A stretch of 64,000 nucleotides of DNA from Lunularia cruciata (GCA_948567375.1 OX419757.1:48977665-49041664); one strand, 5' to 3'; shown: positions 39,382 to 53,602, counted from the first letter of the stretch. Made by a program: numbers and translations. Notes: generated from the sequence alone by a model not told the origin.

Positions 39382-42300
39382 CTCATAAGGATGTTGGAAA
39401 CTTTGCATTCCAATTGTATGCATAGTTCATAGTTATCTTTTCTTATTTACGATCTTGCAACATAAGCTTTTAGCTCTCTTTATCAAACTAATTGCCTTTG
39501 GGTTGTAATGAGTGGTCTTCTAGTGCTTGAGCTGAAAATACTTTGTAAGTGACTCCACCAAGCTATTCAAGAAGTTTATTCTCCTATCATTGACTAATTC
39601 TAAAGGGCATCTATATCAAGAGATGATGTTGCAAAAGAGAACATTGCTATTGTATCAATGTCATCTATTGTATCAATTTCATGGCTTTGGCCTCAACCAT
39701 CTTTGTTGCATAGTTAGTATAGGCCAATATATACCTTTTTGGAGTGGTTTTGGTGGCTAGTTGTATCAAGCCTATGAAGTTGATTCCCCATTTCTCAAAT
39801 GTAGCTAAGAGTATAATGGACCTCAAAGGCCACAGTGTAGTTGACATAAAATTTTTGGTTCATTGGCACATATTGCATCTTTTGATGTACTTGTATACAT
39901 CCTTGTACATGGTTGGCCACCAATAACCACTTACCAAGATCTTCTTCACTATGTTTTTCAAGGCATAATGTCCTCTAGTGGCATCCACATGCATGGTTTG
40001 TATTAATCCTCCTACTTTTTATGATTGAAAATAACATCAAAGAACTTTGTCTTCTCACATCTTGAATATGATATTGCTCTTCAACTTATATGGACTCATC
40101 TTGTGAAGGAATAATTTTCTTTGCTCTAGGTTCATCACTTTGGAGCAATGAAAAGTACAAATTTATTTGTAATCCAACAAGTAGCATGTTCTCTTTGCTC
40201 TTGAAATTTGGAAGATCTCTTCATCCAAAAAATCATCATTGAGATCTTTGGCTTGGTCTTTAGTCATAATTTGAGATAAGAAGTTAGCATATCATGATGT
40301 CTCCACTCCTCACTATATTGTGTAAGTAAATTCCTATAATAGGGGTTTCCATCTTGCTATTTGTCCCAACAAGTTGACCTTCTTCTCCAAGTGTTGCAAG
40401 ATGTAATGATCTACATGGAAGACAAACTCATATCCAACGGATAGTGGCAAAACTTCTTATAAGCATGCTTCATTCCTGATGCTTCTCTCTCAATGGTGGT
40501 ATAATTTAGCTCAACATTGGCTAATTGTCTATTGGCATAGTACACATGATTTTTTTTTGTGCTCATCCTTCTAGTTGAGTATTATTCCTACCACAACCAA
40601 AGATGTCTACATACACATGGAAAGTATTTCTTGAGTTAGAGGCTACATCATAAGTGCCTCTACTAACTTTACCTTTAGCATTACAAAGCCTTCTTCTTAT
40701 TACAATATTTATTCTATGGACTTCTTCAACAACTTTGTGAGGGATGCTACTAGAACTGCATAGTTTGTGATGAACCTCTTATAGTAACCAATATAGCCTA
40801 AGAAGGCTCTAAACTCTCTCAAAAATTTTGGTGCTTCAAGGGCATGAATCACCTTTACCTACTTTGTGTCTACCTCTATGCCTCTTCTTGAAACTTCATG
40901 CCCAAGCAGAATGCCTTTGGTCATCCCAACAAAACATTTCTTTAGATGTAAGAACAAGTTTTTTGATAAGCATTTTTCAAATGTCTGGAGTACAATGAGA
41001 GGTGATCTTTCCTTTGGCCAAAAACACAAACGTCATTGATGAAGATTTCCATGAATGTCTACAAGTAATCCTTGAAATTTTTTCTCAAAATTTACTGGAA
41101 AGTTGTATGCACATTACACAAACCAAATTCCATATGGTTATAAGCATAGGTACCTCAATCAGTGGGGAAGGTAGTCTTGTCCCTATCTTACTCCAAAATG
41201 GAGACCTGGTTATAATTTACAAATCTGTCTAAAAACTATAACACTCATGACCTACTACATGATTTGGAATAGCATTTGTGAAGGGCAAGAGATGGTGGTC
41301 CTTCTTTGTGGCTAAATTCAATTTCCAGAAATCCTTACACACTCTAATCTTCCATTTCTTCTTCTTTGATACAACTAAAATAGAGGACACTCATTTGCTA
41401 ATGAGTACCAAAAAGGTAATTCTAGCCTAAAGGTACTTGTCTATCTTGTCCTTCATTAGCAACAAAAACTTTGAATTGAATTTGTAATATCATTGCCTGA
41501 TCAAAACTACTCCTTCTTCCAAATCAATTTGATCTTCTCCATGGATACCAATCATTTGTTATCCATTTTCGTGATTTTCTAGGCAACGATATCTTAGTAT
41601 TCCTAGAAGTTGCATAGTCTTTATACTTCATTTGGAGCACAAACTTGGATATCTTTAGGGTTTTTCCTTGTGTTAAAAACACCTTCTAGTAACTATCAAT
41701 GTTAACAATTCCCTCCATATGGCTTATTAGGCTTCCTCCAAGAAGTGTTGGGTTATCTATCTGACCGTTAGGATGGTTACTCCTTTTGGCCTCATCTCAT
41801 AGAACTCTAGGTAGCTCATCACATCCTCCTCTAAAGAGCATTTGGAATCATCTAAGTTATCTTTGGTGTATTTCTCCTCTAATGACAAGGCTTCTCCTAA
41901 GTGCATGATCTTCTTCCAACATTAAATAACTTGTTTAGGATTTGTAGAGTTATGATCTTGGAATCAAAGCTTGCATTGGTACCTTTTGACCGTCACCCAT
42001 GCTCCATACAACCAAGGCCTCCCTATCAATACAAGGTAACTAGTCTTGATTAAAAGACAAAGGATGATATAGTCAAGGTAGAAGACAACATTGCCTATTG
42101 TAGTATGGACTCTCAACATCATTCCTTTGGAGTCATACATCTTTGGCCTAGAATCCAAGTCTCACTAGGGTATGATCACCACCAAATGGTTGTTTCTTTG
42201 ATTTTCTTATCTTTCCATCATCCTTGTGTACTTTTTTGAGTTGTTCTTTCACAAGGTCTTGTACTTCCTTCCAAATGTTTGCAACATATTTGAGGTTAAT

Positions 42301-42450
42301 ATCCTTGGTCAAATTGGCCCTTTTGGCTACACTAAGCATGGCTCCCTTCCTATTTCCCTTCCATCTGATTTTGGCCAATAACTTCAACTCCTTGTTGGAT
42401 AAGATCTTGTATGGATGTCTCGCTCCCTCTCCAGTTTGGGAGAAGAAGAC
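39382..42450 (-). pseudogene. pol of an old Tat/Athila-like element, decayed
   Basis: From right to left on the minus strand: protease end LIGRPWL (about 42010-42040); RT with SKKKKWKIRVCKDFWKLNLA and KKDHHLLPFTNAIPN (about 41230-41390); an active-site region reading FINDVCVFG where FIDD or FLDD is expected (about 41020-41045); RNase H remains (about 40250-40680); and integrase FEKWGINFIGLI and YTNYATKMVEAKA (39665-39847). The rest of integrase is at 31700-31891 beyond the inserted family R element. Many stops and frameshifts. Confidence 0.75.
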
Positions 42451-44770
42451 TCCAAAGACATTAAATCCAAAAAAACAAGCTAATCATTCCCTCTTGCTTG
42501 AGCAAGTATCTACTTGATTTACTTTCAAGTCAGGCCAACCATTTTTTTCATAGAGAAGTGCATCTTCTTCTCTTAGCTCTTCCAATGCAACATAATGAAC
42601 ATATGCATCCACTTTGGTGGAAATTTATGTTTGTGTGAACCTTATTGGTGGTCTTGGGAAAAGGAGTAGCTCACTACCATATGTTGTGGTGCTATACAGT
42701 TAACACACAACAAGATGTATTATATTTGTCTCTTTGGCTTTGGATAATGTAATGACTAATGTCTTGGTACTCTACAATTATAGCACATGCTGGATGTAGT
42801 ATTTTTCCTTGGAAGCAAGATCCTTCTTTGTGGTTTGTTGGTAGCATACTCTTTATGCACATAATGAGGAATGGTTATAAGAGGAATAGAGGCTATACTC
42901 TACTCTACTTGCATGGTTGGGTGAAGAAAGCACAACAAGCCTTGCTCTGGTTGATTTTGCAAAAAAGTGAAAAGGATCCAAGCACCCAATGGATATTTAA
43001 GGTGATAGCCCAACCTTTACAAACTTCTAGTAAGTGTGACCTTGGGTAAGCAATCACTACTTGGACATGTGAGTGGTTGACACAATCAAATGGTCATTAA
43101 TTGTAGTTCTTAACTTATTGAAACCACATTTACTTGTGAAAGTTTGTGCCAAGAGACATCCAAGCTGAGTGGCTTTTTTGGCCAAAGGTCATCCTATGGC
43201 AAAGGTCTCTTTTTAAGATTAAGGGTCTCCTTGCCAAAGGTTTTCTTATTTAATAGCCTTCTTCATCTTGTTGCCATGCTTCTTGCTCTTTATATAAATC
43301 TATTGCTATTGGCTCTTGTGCATTACATTTCTCATATGTGATCTTTCCCTTGAAGGTGTAGTTCTCCTTGAGATGAAAGGCAATGAAAGGTAATCATAAA
43401 TATCTTGTTTTCCTTATTGATTGACTATTATTATACTCTTCTTGGTTATGTTGAAAGAAGTTGAAAGAAAAAGGTGCACTTTATAAAGAGGTGAGGCATC
43501 ATAATAGTTCTTGTCCTAAACCTCTAGGGTAAGTCTAAGAGATTTTCACATCCTCTCTTCCTTAAATCTTTCTTAAGTTCCCCTTGTTTGGAGGCTATCA
43601 CAAGTACAATGGAGCTCAAATGATTTAAGGTTTGATACTACTTCTCTCTAGGTTTTACCCTAGACTCCCAGTTATCCCTATGATCATTAGAGTACCACCC
43701 AAATCCTCTTGGCCTAGCTTTGGCACCCTTTCCTTGATACTTGATGCTCTCTCTGCTCTCCATCTACATATCCAAGGATTTTTGGCAAACTTGCAATCTG
43801 TTTACTCTCCTTTCTTTGCGGCCATGTATTCCTTATACTAGTATGCTTGTTCAAGAAGGCAATGCATTGAATTCTCAAAGTTTTATCTAGATAGAACCTA
43901 GCTATTACTCATTCCTCCCTTCCTACATTTATAAGCTTGACCCATATGCCCAATTTTCCCTTGGTCAGCCTAAGAAGTATTGGTAGATTATCAAATCATA
44001 GCAATTTCTCTCCCTCTCTCTTTGTTGTACCAATTCAAAGGGAATATACTTCAATTCTAGGATCTCAACATTCACTATCTTTGCTATTTCTCTCTTCCTT
44101 AATGTGGTCCAATTTTTGTTCAAAAGGAAGTACACCTATAGAGGTTCAAGCCATCATCAAATTTGGAAGAATTGCTTTGCACACTTTAAGTATGTGAAGC
44201 CTAAACTTATTCCTTCAATGGTCCTTTGGGTTCTCGCTTTGCCAATTGCATAGGTAGGTTTAGTGAGTGTTTCCTTTTTGAATGGAAGGAAATCTCCTCA
44301 CTTCTTCTCCATGAGAACAATTTTGACATTTAATACCATGTTGATGTCCATCTTTGCTTCAGATGTGCACTCTAATGTGGACATACCACCTATTGCATCT
44401 AATCAGCATTGTGATCAAGGTGGCCTAGTATGGTACCATCTAGTGGTACTTGGTTTATTTCTGGATTCTAATTGGTTTTGGTCAAGACTTGGTTTCAATT
44501 TTGGATCTCAAGATCCAAAAAGACTTCCCAAACTTGGTTTTGCTTAAGGCTACAGTAACATAACCAAGGATTATATGATCTCTTTTTATGGTGGCACAAA
44601 GAAAGTGCTCTTTCTATATTTTCTAACACCAAACCATGTTGCAAGAAAAATCCTTTTTTGTAGCCTTGTTATTTTCTTCCATTGTCTTTATGGTCTATTT
44701 GTACCTTGGTTGAGAACTACTCTCTCCTTTGATTGTCAATTTCAAGTTTCTAATCTAGCATAGCCAATAT
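42451..44770 (-). mobile_element. Probable gag and leader side of the old Tat/Athila-like element
   Basis: It lies upstream of the decayed pol in the minus-strand sense. I could not trace a definite gag domain. CAAAGGTC-type words cluster at 43175-43240 as they do at 28930-31130. The right boundary and any LTR are not recognisable. Confidence 0.35.
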
Positions 44771-46150
44771 TGAATAAGTATTTTGTATGGCAAACTTCAC
44801 ACGCCTTTGTCTCTTGGATTGATAGTCAATTACATGCTAATCTCCTCTTGCTTCTACCTTGCAACATGAATTAGAGAACTACTACAAGGAGAAAAAGAAT
44901 TGTTGCTTATGGTTTTGTTACAATCACTACTTATGAAGTTTATTTTGTAATGCCTTCTAGACACAACTATCCTTTGTCATAGCTTCACTGTACGTAACAA
45001 GCATTGATCGAGGAGGATATGAAGTTCAAAATACTTCTAAAGGTCATATGTTCAAGATTAACACTACATAAGTACAGTCTTGCATGTAGAGCTTCCTCCA
45101 ACTTTTAAATAAGAATAATAATTTTCATTGTCAAAACTACAATTTATCCTATTGTTGAAACTTAGATTTGTTTGACAAAGCTAAAAGAATATAATGGTTG
45201 AGGAACCAATTGTGTGTTCCTTTTGAAATACATTGTGCTGCGATATAGAAAAAGGATATGAACTACTCAATTGAGATATATATTGCATTAGAAATTATCC
45301 CAAAGTTAAGAGTGTATGTCTTAATTATTGGAATGTTATTATCATGCTTGAGTGCAATTTAGTGTAGCACAAAGATTATAAACTCATGATTTCATGACCA
45401 TGTTTCCAAAAAAATATAAGCATGACATTTTTTATTTTAAATAATATATTTGACTTCCAAATGTAAATTATCTCATAACTTTCTAATTCTAGCTTATAAA
45501 GAACTAATTCTTGTAACAATAACATTTTAAATTTTTATTACTTCTCAATTTTCTATCATAAGTTCTGCATGTATAATCATTTATAAATTACTCAACTTCA
45601 AGTTTTAGATTATTATTTAGATCTTCAAATAATGAAAAACTATAAATTAAGACAGATCAAACAAGAACAGGTATTCCTTCTTTTATATAATTTTATAAAA
45701 TATAGTTAATAGTAGTTATAAAATATAAATTAAGACTGATCAATGTAGTTAATATATATATAAAGAACAGATCTTGTTTTAAAAAGAAACAAGATCTAAT
45801 TAGCAAAAAATCCAAGAAATGTAATTCAAATATTATTCATGTTATTAAAACCTTAAATAATGTTCTACCTCATAAAAGCTTGTCTATATGATATTTTAAA
45901 TTAATATATATTATTTTACTAACATAAGCTTCATAAATATATCTAATTGTAAAAATAATCAGATTCAATTCAAATAGTGAGGTTATTGATCTTTATAAGA
46001 TATCAATTTCTCCTAGTAGTATTTAGCCAAATGGATTACAACTATCATCTTTATTAATATAAGAAAAATGTAAGAATCAATCCAAAGGATAATATTTATA
46101 CAATATTCTTTTATCTTAACATCAATAGTTTCATAGAAGCAAATAGATAT
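44771..46150. other. Very AT-rich stretch without genes
   Basis: No ORF of note and no match to the LTR families in this window. Local A/T runs only. Confidence 0.6.
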
Positions 46151-46594
46151 TGGCTAATAATATGGAGTTAGTAAAAGCTAAATATAGCTAACAAGAGCTA
46201 AAATTAACACATAGCTAGGAAATTTTAACATTGTTCTAGAAGCATCCATGAAGCTTCTTGGTGAGAATGTTATAAGTAGCTCGGTGTACAAGGTACTCAG
46301 GGGGTTCATTGAGTAACTTGTACACCAAGTTGATGGTTAGCTTAGTTTATATGCCAAATGATTAGTTTAGCTTGCATGCCAAGTAAATGATTAGTTTAGC
46401 TTGCTTCCCAAGTAACTGTATATTTTAGAAGGAACCTACCTTAGAAGCTTCTTGGGAGCCTTGTACCCAAGTTGCCTAAAAATACCAAAGCTCAAGTTCA
46501 AGTTAGGCATGTAGAATTTCTTTCACTTAAGAGTTGTAATATTATTTTCCATTTTTGATTTTCCATTCTTCTATTTATCTCATTGGTTTTTACA
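46151..46594 (+). mobile_element. 5' LTR of the old family T element
   Basis: Starts near TGGCTAATAATATGGAGTTAG and ends TTTTTACA before the primer site. Matches 60829-61251 with heavy divergence, and many of its GAAGCTTC dyads are eroded. Confidence 0.75.
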
Positions 46595-46595
46595 T

Positions 46596-46607
46596 TGGTA
46601 TTAGAGC
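46596..46607 (+). other. Primer-binding site, initiator tRNA-Met, old family T element
   Basis: TGGTATTAGAGC, one change from TGGTATCAGAGC, directly after the LTR. Confidence 0.8.
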
Positions 46608-46849
46608 AAGAATGGGATGGATGGAATCTACAGACCACCAAATTTATTTCCTCCAAAGTTTTGGGATTTCCAAGTCCATGTACTACCAAAATATCATTTC
46701 ATGCAATTCATCATTTTTGAACATATTCATGTTATTTGATGAACCATTGGTCCTTCCAATTGTAACTGACCGAGTGCGGTGGACAGGTTGTATTTACATG
46801 TTAACTTAGATAAGTGCAAGTAGGTAGCTTGGTAGAGTAGTATTCATGG

Positions 46850-48406
46850 TGGCAATCCACAAAATTACATAGTTTCCGTTGTTGGAAGAAAAATATTGTG
46901 GTAGTCAATGAAAAGAGCAAGTAGAGAGAGTAATATTTTGAGAAGGAGAAGATCAAGTTTGATTTCCAAATTCACATGTACTTGAAGCCAAGAATCTACC
47001 AAGTGCAATAGAGAATTTTTGTTTAACTTCAAATGTTAATTTGAAGCTACAAATCTTCTAGATGAATGGAGATGGATTCTCTTGGATTTGAGCCAATTAA
47101 ATGGAGTGGCAAAACTCTGGAGACAATTCCAAGTAGAGCAATCTAAATAGTAATCACTTGTTCCAATCTTCACATGAGAAGAATTCAAGAGTGCAATTCA
47201 GAGATTCCAAGCAATGAATGTTGCAAAGAGCCGCACAAGATAGATTGGTAGAATTGAAATAGATTGGTTTGATGAGAAGCTATATCACTTAATTTAAAAT
47301 TATAATAATGTAGATTCTAGAGATAATAGAAGTCAAAGCTTTTGATGGGTTTGTGAGAGGCTTGATCACATACAAAATTGGAAGTAACCATGCACAAGTC
47401 TAAACATTTGGAGAAGCACTATCATTGGTCGAGCACTTTGATTCCTTGGTTGTCATAATTTGGTCTTGATTTTGACAAAACCTACAAAAATAACACGTAT
47501 GGGTGGAGGAGTCAACATTGATGGAGATTGATGATATCTTATTGAGACCACTTGGCACAACAAATAAAGAAAGATTGAGACAAAATGGTAGTTGTTTTTG
47601 TTGTTGTCAAATTGGACATTGCATTACCAAATGTCCAACTAGGAATATACAACCTCAACCCATTGCCCATATGGAGTTCTTGGAGCATGAGTATCAAGGA
47701 AATGAAGAACCAAAATTGATATCTATCCACTTATTGGGAACATAATTTATTCAAACAAGTATGAAGGCTTAACCTATACAAGTTTGATGCACTTGCAAGG
47801 CATGATATCCAATTATGGTTAAAGGATTTGGGTTGATTGTAGGATTTTTGAGAATTGCATGTCCATGCAATTAACAAAGGAATTTTATATTCCTTTCAAG
47901 TCAATACTTAGCAGAAAATTGATGATGATAGATGGTAGAAATAGTTATTCACTTTGTACCTCACATCTTATTGTATTCAAGATTGGAAAAGAGTATTCAA
48001 AGTGCATGAATTGTAATAGCTTCCCTACACTATGATCATTCTAGGTCTTCCTTGACTTGAATATTATGGGGATCAATTTGATTGGGCCAAATAAAAAATT
48101 CAAGTGCAATACCAAGGTAAAAATTATAAATTATGTTATTTGGCAATTTTCAGGAAGACACATAAGAGTAGTTAGTCCCAAGATGACAATTTTGTCAGTA
48201 TAGTGGTTGTAGAACAAGCTTTGCAAGAAGATATTACTATTTTTTTGTGTGGATCAAGCCAACAACACTAGGAGAATTTGATGAGGACAAGAAGCCTCAA
48301 AAGGCAATGTTCAATCAAATAGTTCAAGAGTTTGTAAGTGTATTTTTGGATGATCTTCCAAGGGAACTACCCTTTGATCAAGGTCTGCAATTTGGTACTA
48401 CCTAGC
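46850..48406 (+). pseudogene. gag, zinc knuckle and protease of the old family T element
   Basis: Decayed gag (46850-47500) aligns with 61523-62254. An open stretch at 47503-47745 keeps the zinc knuckle region CFCCCQIGHCITKC after LRPLGTTNKERLRQNG. Protease remains run to about 48090 (CRIFENCMSMQ-like and ILGLP-like pieces), then the linker and the DDLPRELPFDQG-like start of RT up to the insertion at 48411. Multiple stops. Confidence 0.7.
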
Positions 48407-48411
48407 AATAG

Positions 48412-48811
48412 TGTAAAATACCGTGACCAAGGAGAGAAATAAGAGAATGGAAGCTCACATTGGGACAGTTGAATGAGGGAAAACTCCAAATGCCTAGCAT
48501 GAGCTTTGGCTCTTGTATTTATAGGGATTATATAAGGATCTTGAGAAGCTTCTCAAGAAGCTTCCTTTAGCCTTTTTCTTGGAGTGCAAGCCAAGTTAAT
48601 TGGGAAGCTTTTCAAGAAGCTTCCTTCTAGAAGTCGCTTACTTGGCATGCAAGCTAAGCTAGTTGGAACTTTCTAGAAGCTACTTACTTGAGGTGCAAGC
48701 TTAGCTAGTTGGGAAGCTTCCTATATACTTTTGGAATATTCTAGGGTAATTTGTCTTATTTTCTACTTTGTTAGCCCTACTAACTTTGTCGCTAAACTCC
48801 ATTTTGTTTCA
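48412..48811 (-). mobile_element. 3' LTR of the nested family T element (about 400 bp)
   Basis: TGTAAAATACC to TTTGTTTCA. Contains the GAAGCTTC dyads and a TATAAATA (minus strand) near 48515-48525. Clearly diverged from its partner at 53603. Confidence 0.85.
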
Positions 48812-48819
48812 TATTCCTC

Positions 48820-50860
48820 CGTAACTAGTTGGTGACGTCCTTGTTGCCATTGAAGCTTCAAACTCCTAGATGGCCATCTGTGCATTTTGGAGATGAGAAA
48901 GAGGTTCTTATGTGGTATCATGAAGGGGATACCCTTTCCAAAGGACCTTGTACTCCGTATGTTGTTGGCGTCCTTGTTGAATGTGGCGACGTGCAAGGAT
49001 ACAATCAACTTTGTACTCCTCATGATCATTGATAGGGATGGGAGGAGGAGGAGGTTGGACATGAGAGGAAAAAGAAGATGGGTTAGAAACAAAGGGTTTC
49101 AACTTGGAAATGTGAAAGACAGGGTGGATGTGCATATGACAAGGTAAGGCAAGTCAATAAACAACAAGAGAGATGATTTGGGTGACCTTAAAGTGTCCTA
49201 TCCAATTAGGGTCAAGTTTATGAACTTGGGTATCAAGTGGGAGGGGAAGGTTACTAGAGGTTAACATGAATTTATCACCAACTTCAAAGGTGAGATCACA
49301 ATGATGGTGGTTTGCATATTGTTTTTGATGATTTTGAGCAACAAAGAGGTGAGATTTGGCTTGTTGGAGAGATTGGGATATGGTCAAGAAGGTTGAAGTA
49401 TGAGGGACCTGAGATGGAGGAGGAGTAAGAAGAGAATCTAGAACAAGCAGATCTTGGCTAGAATTGAGAAAAAAGAGAGAAAATCTGGTGCTTGCTTGTT
49501 TGGAATTATTGTAAAAATAATCTACAATTGCAAGACATTCATCCAAATTGGTATGGTAGACATTGACAAAAGCACATAGCATATCCTCCAAGGTACAATT
49601 TGCACATTTGGTTTGTCAATCAATTTGAAGATGATAGACCATGGACAAAGTAAGCTTGGTGCCAAGTATTTGGAAGAGTGCTTGCCAAAACTTCCTGGTG
49701 AATCAAGGATCATGGTCAGAGATGAGTACACAAGGCATCTCATGATGCTTGAAGACATTGTTGAAGTAGATTTGCGCTAAGGTTGGAGCATCCACGGTAT
49801 CAATGGTTGGTGCCAAGTGGATGTGCTTATTGAGCTTATCCATAGAGACCACGATTGTTGTGTGTCCTTGCTTTGTCTAGCGCAAGGATGTGATGAGATC
49901 CAAGCTTACGTGTTCCTATTGAGTGGATGGAATGGGGAGTGGTTGAAGGAGTCCACTCGGCTTTTGGTTGTTAGCCTTGTTACGTTGGTAGCTCTCACAC
50001 AATCAAACAAACTCTCAAACATCTTGTGTCATGTTGGGCCACCACCATTGGCATTGGAGGGTACCCAAGGTCTTGTCCACACCCATATGCCTAGCTATTG
50101 GTAAGTCATGGGCTTCTTGAAGGCGTACAAGTCGTAGATCACCTTTGGCTAGAACATAGATCCGATCCTTTGTGGAAAAGAAGGTCTTCCTTGATGGAGA
50201 AGGTGTTGTACTCCTTGTTGCATGTTGTAAGATGACCATGTACCATTTGGAAGAATGGATCTTGTTGTAGAGCTGACCGGAACTAGTTTTGGACCTTGGA
50301 ATCAATTGACACCATTGTAATTGCTACCATGATGAGAGGAAGAGACTTCAAATGAGGTCATTGTGATAGAGCATGAAGGATGACATGGAACCGACCTGGT
50401 TTGTACTTAAGTTTGATATCAAAAAATTGGAGTTATTCCTCCCATCGATGATGCCAACTCTTCATGTGTTCCAAGTGTAAGGTCTGCAACAATGGTTTGT
50501 GATCAGTTTGCATGATCATTTGTTTCTCCAAGAGATAATGCCTCCATATTTTGGTGGCATATACCATTGCAAGTTGTTCTTAGTCTCAAGTAGAGTAATT
50601 TCTTTAAGCTATACTTGGTCAGTGAGACACAAAGATAATGGGATGTACTCCATCTGGGAATTCTTGTTGCAACACGGCTCTAATTGCAAAGTTAGAAGCA
50701 TCAAAATCAACCACACAAGGTAGTTGAGGATGATACGGTGGAAGGATGGGTCTTGAAGACACCATATGTTTCAACTTCTGGAATGTTTCTTTGTGTTTGG
50801 TGGTCCATTGGAAGTCTGAGTTCTTCTCCAAGAGGTCAGTCAATGGTGCGACCACATGAG
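48820..50860 (-). pseudogene. RNase H, integrase and chromodomain of the nested family T element
   Basis: The chromodomain fragment at 48908-49135 has EEYKVDCIL and YKVLWKGYPLHDTT. The integrase tail (49154-49591) has FEVGDKFML. The integrase core is broken (about 49600-49900; DSPGSFG frame remains), the zinc domain at 50015-50305 has HDLPIARHMGVDKT, and RNase H at 50619-50855 has VDFDASNFAIRAVLQQ. Stops and frameshifts separate them. Confidence 0.8.
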
Positions 50861-51246
50861 CATAATAATGAATGAACCATCAATAAAAACTGGCCAATCC
50901 ATTAAATGCCCATACTTTTGTTGTGTCCTTTGGAGTAGGCCAATCAATAATGGCCTTGATTTTCTCCTCTTCCATCTTGATCCCCTCTAATGAGATCTTA
51001 TGACCCAAAGAAGATAACTTCCTTTTGCCCAAGATCACACTTCGACTTCTTGCAATAAAATTATCATTGTTGTAGTCGTCTTAGGACTTCTTGCATGTGA
51101 TTCACATGTTCTACCTCTATCTTACTATAGATTAAGATATCATCCAAGAACACCACCACATACCCATCCAATAGTCTATCCAACACTTGATGCATCTGAT
51201 CTATGAAGACCATTGGAGGATTAGTGAGCCTAAAAGGTAGAATTCT

Positions 51247-51642
51247 CTACTCAAAATCTCCATACCTTGTGCAAAAGGTAGTCTTTTTCACATCCTTCCT
51301 ATCAATGGGGATTTGCCAATAGCCACTACAAAGATCTAGTTTGGAAAAGTATAGTCCTCCACTCAATTGATCAAGCAAGTCATCAATCTGAGGCAAGGGA
51401 TATGCATTCTTCACTGTTTGCTTATTGAGCCCACAATAATCAATACAAAAACAAAGTCCTCCATCCTTCTTTGGAACAAATAGTAATGGTGCTCCCCAAG
51501 GAGAGGTACTATATTGTATGAAATCCTTCTCCAACAACTCCGTAAGTGTTGTTTGCAACTCCTCCAAATCCTTTGGTGAGAGCCTATAGATTGGCCTACT
51601 CATTGGAGTACTCCCTTGCAATAACTCAACCTTGAAGGGCAT
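51247..51642 (-). pseudogene. RT N-terminal part of the nested family T element
   Basis: 131 codons: [29 protein letters not shown], then [13 protein letters not shown]. The first catalytic aspartate is kept, but several conserved arginines are cysteine (CGN to TGN changes). The active-site part continues frameshifted in 50860-51246, where a LDDILIYSK-like sequence lies near 51130-51150. Confidence 0.85.
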
Positions 51643-51739
51643 ACCATGATCCCTTCGTCAGATCATCCGGAAACACATCTACAAACTCTTGAACTATTTG
51701 GTCAACCTTTGCTTGATGAGGCTCTTGGCTCTCCTCATA

Positions 51740-52399
51740 TTATCCTTGTGCAATGGGTTTGATCCACACTGCAAAAATAGACCTATCTTCCTCCAAAGCT
51801 TGCTCTATGGCTGTTTCACTAACAAACTTCCCATCTAAGGACTCACCTCTCTTCAAAGCTTGCTCCATGGTTGCCTCCCTAGCAAACTTCCCATCTTGGA
51901 GCTCCTCTCTCTTCAAGGCATGCTCTATGATTACCTTCTCAACCAAATTCACATCTTGGGATTGACTATTCTTAGGTGTCTTACTCAAAGGTGCCAGACA
52001 ACTTAATTAGAAATTCCTACCTTGGTGTTGTACTTGAATTTATCATTGGGTCCAATCAAATTGAACCTTATGACGTTCAAGCCAAGGTAGTCCTAGAATG
52101 ACATCATAGTGTAGAGGTGCCACTACAAAGCTCATACACTCCAAATACTCCTTCCCAATCTTAAAAGTAACAGGATGTGAGGTATAGAATGCAAAACATT
52201 TTCTACCATCCGCCATCATCAATCTACTTCCAATTATTGGCTTGATAGGAATATCCAATTCCTTTGCTACATGCATAGATATGCAATTCTCTAAACTTCC
52301 ATAATCAACCAAAATTCTACAATCTTGATTAGATATTGTACCTTGCAAGTGAAGCAAACTTGCATAGGTTGAGACTTCAATCATATTGGAACAAATCAA
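51740..52399 (-). pseudogene. Protease and linker repeats of the nested family T element
   Basis: Protease at 52043-52399 has ILVDYGS where family T has ILVDSGS, and DVILGLPWLERH. After a stop the linker (51740-51988) carries three 20-residue repeats of the GKFAREATMEQALKRGES type, then [10 protein letters not shown]. Same layout as 62445-63100. Confidence 0.85.
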
Positions 52400-53602
52400 G
52401 CTTCCAATAGGTGGCCCAAAATCTCCTATTGGGATCCCTTGTTTCCTTGATCATTCTGTTCCACAATCACCATCTAGGCAACTTGTTGAGGTCACCTATT
52501 CTTGAGTAGACATTCAACAATGCAATGTCCAACTTGGCGATAATAAAAACAACCTCCATTTTGTTGCAATCTTTCTCTATCCATTGTACCAAGTGGTCTC
52601 CGTTGGATAACATCAATCTCTATTGGTGCTGGTTCCTCCACCTGTGTATAGTGTACTAGTAGGCTTTGTGTAGGTCAAGGTCAAGACCAAGTTGTTGCAA
52701 CCAAGGAATCAAAGCGCTCAGCCAATTGCATGGGTCTTCTACATTTTGTGATTCCTGCATGGTCACCTCTAATTTGGTTTATGCTTTCAATCCACACACA
52801 AATCAATCAAGAACTTCACCTTCTTGTATATTTGGAATTTGCATGATGATGTTTTGAAATTATATGATGTAGCTTTTTATAAAGCCAATTTGCTTTAACT
52901 CCGCTAGTTTATCTTGTGCAACTCGGGTGGCATTTATAGTTTGAAATTGACCAAGTATTGCATTCTTGAATTCTGCTCATGTCAAAATTGGTGCAACAAT
53001 CTGTTGTTCAGCTCGCTCCACGTGGAATTGTCATTTAAGTTTTGCCACACTATCCAATTGGCTAGAAGCCAAGAGAATCTATTTCCATTCATCTTGAAAG
53101 TAGGTGGCTTCAAAGTAACATTTGTAGTCAAACAAAAAATTCTCCATTGTTCTTGGAAGATTCTTTCCTTCAAACACCTTGGGTTTTGGAAATCGGATGT
53201 GATCTTCTCTATCTCAAACTAGTGCACTCTCTATATATTCTTGTTGTTGTTGCTCTCATTCACCCAACAATTGAGGAAGGTGCTCAATTTGTTGTTGCAT
53301 CGCAAGGATAATGTCCGGTATTTCCGCCAAAGCTACTACTCTATCCCACTACTCTCAATTTATCTAATTTATTAACACATAGATGCAGCACATCCACCAG
53401 TCTCCATAAGTTACAATCGGAAGTATCAAGGGTTCCTCTGACAAGATGATCATATGCAAAAAATCCTACCCAAAATGCAAGGTGATGAATTGAGTGAAAC
53501 AATGCTTGGGTAATATCTAGACATGAAAATCCCAATGGTTTGGCGGAAGAAGATTTGGTGGTCCATAAATTCCATCCATCCCATTCCTACTCTTATACCA
53601 AT
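52400..53602 (-). pseudogene. gag of the nested family T element, decayed, and primer site
   Basis: The minus strand aligns with the family T gag (61523-62254): start near 53330 with EIPDIILAMQQQI-like sequence and the zinc knuckle near 52520-52570. The short open stretches are fragments. The primer site next to the LTR (about 53587-53601) reads TGGTATAAGAGTAG. Confidence 0.7.
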
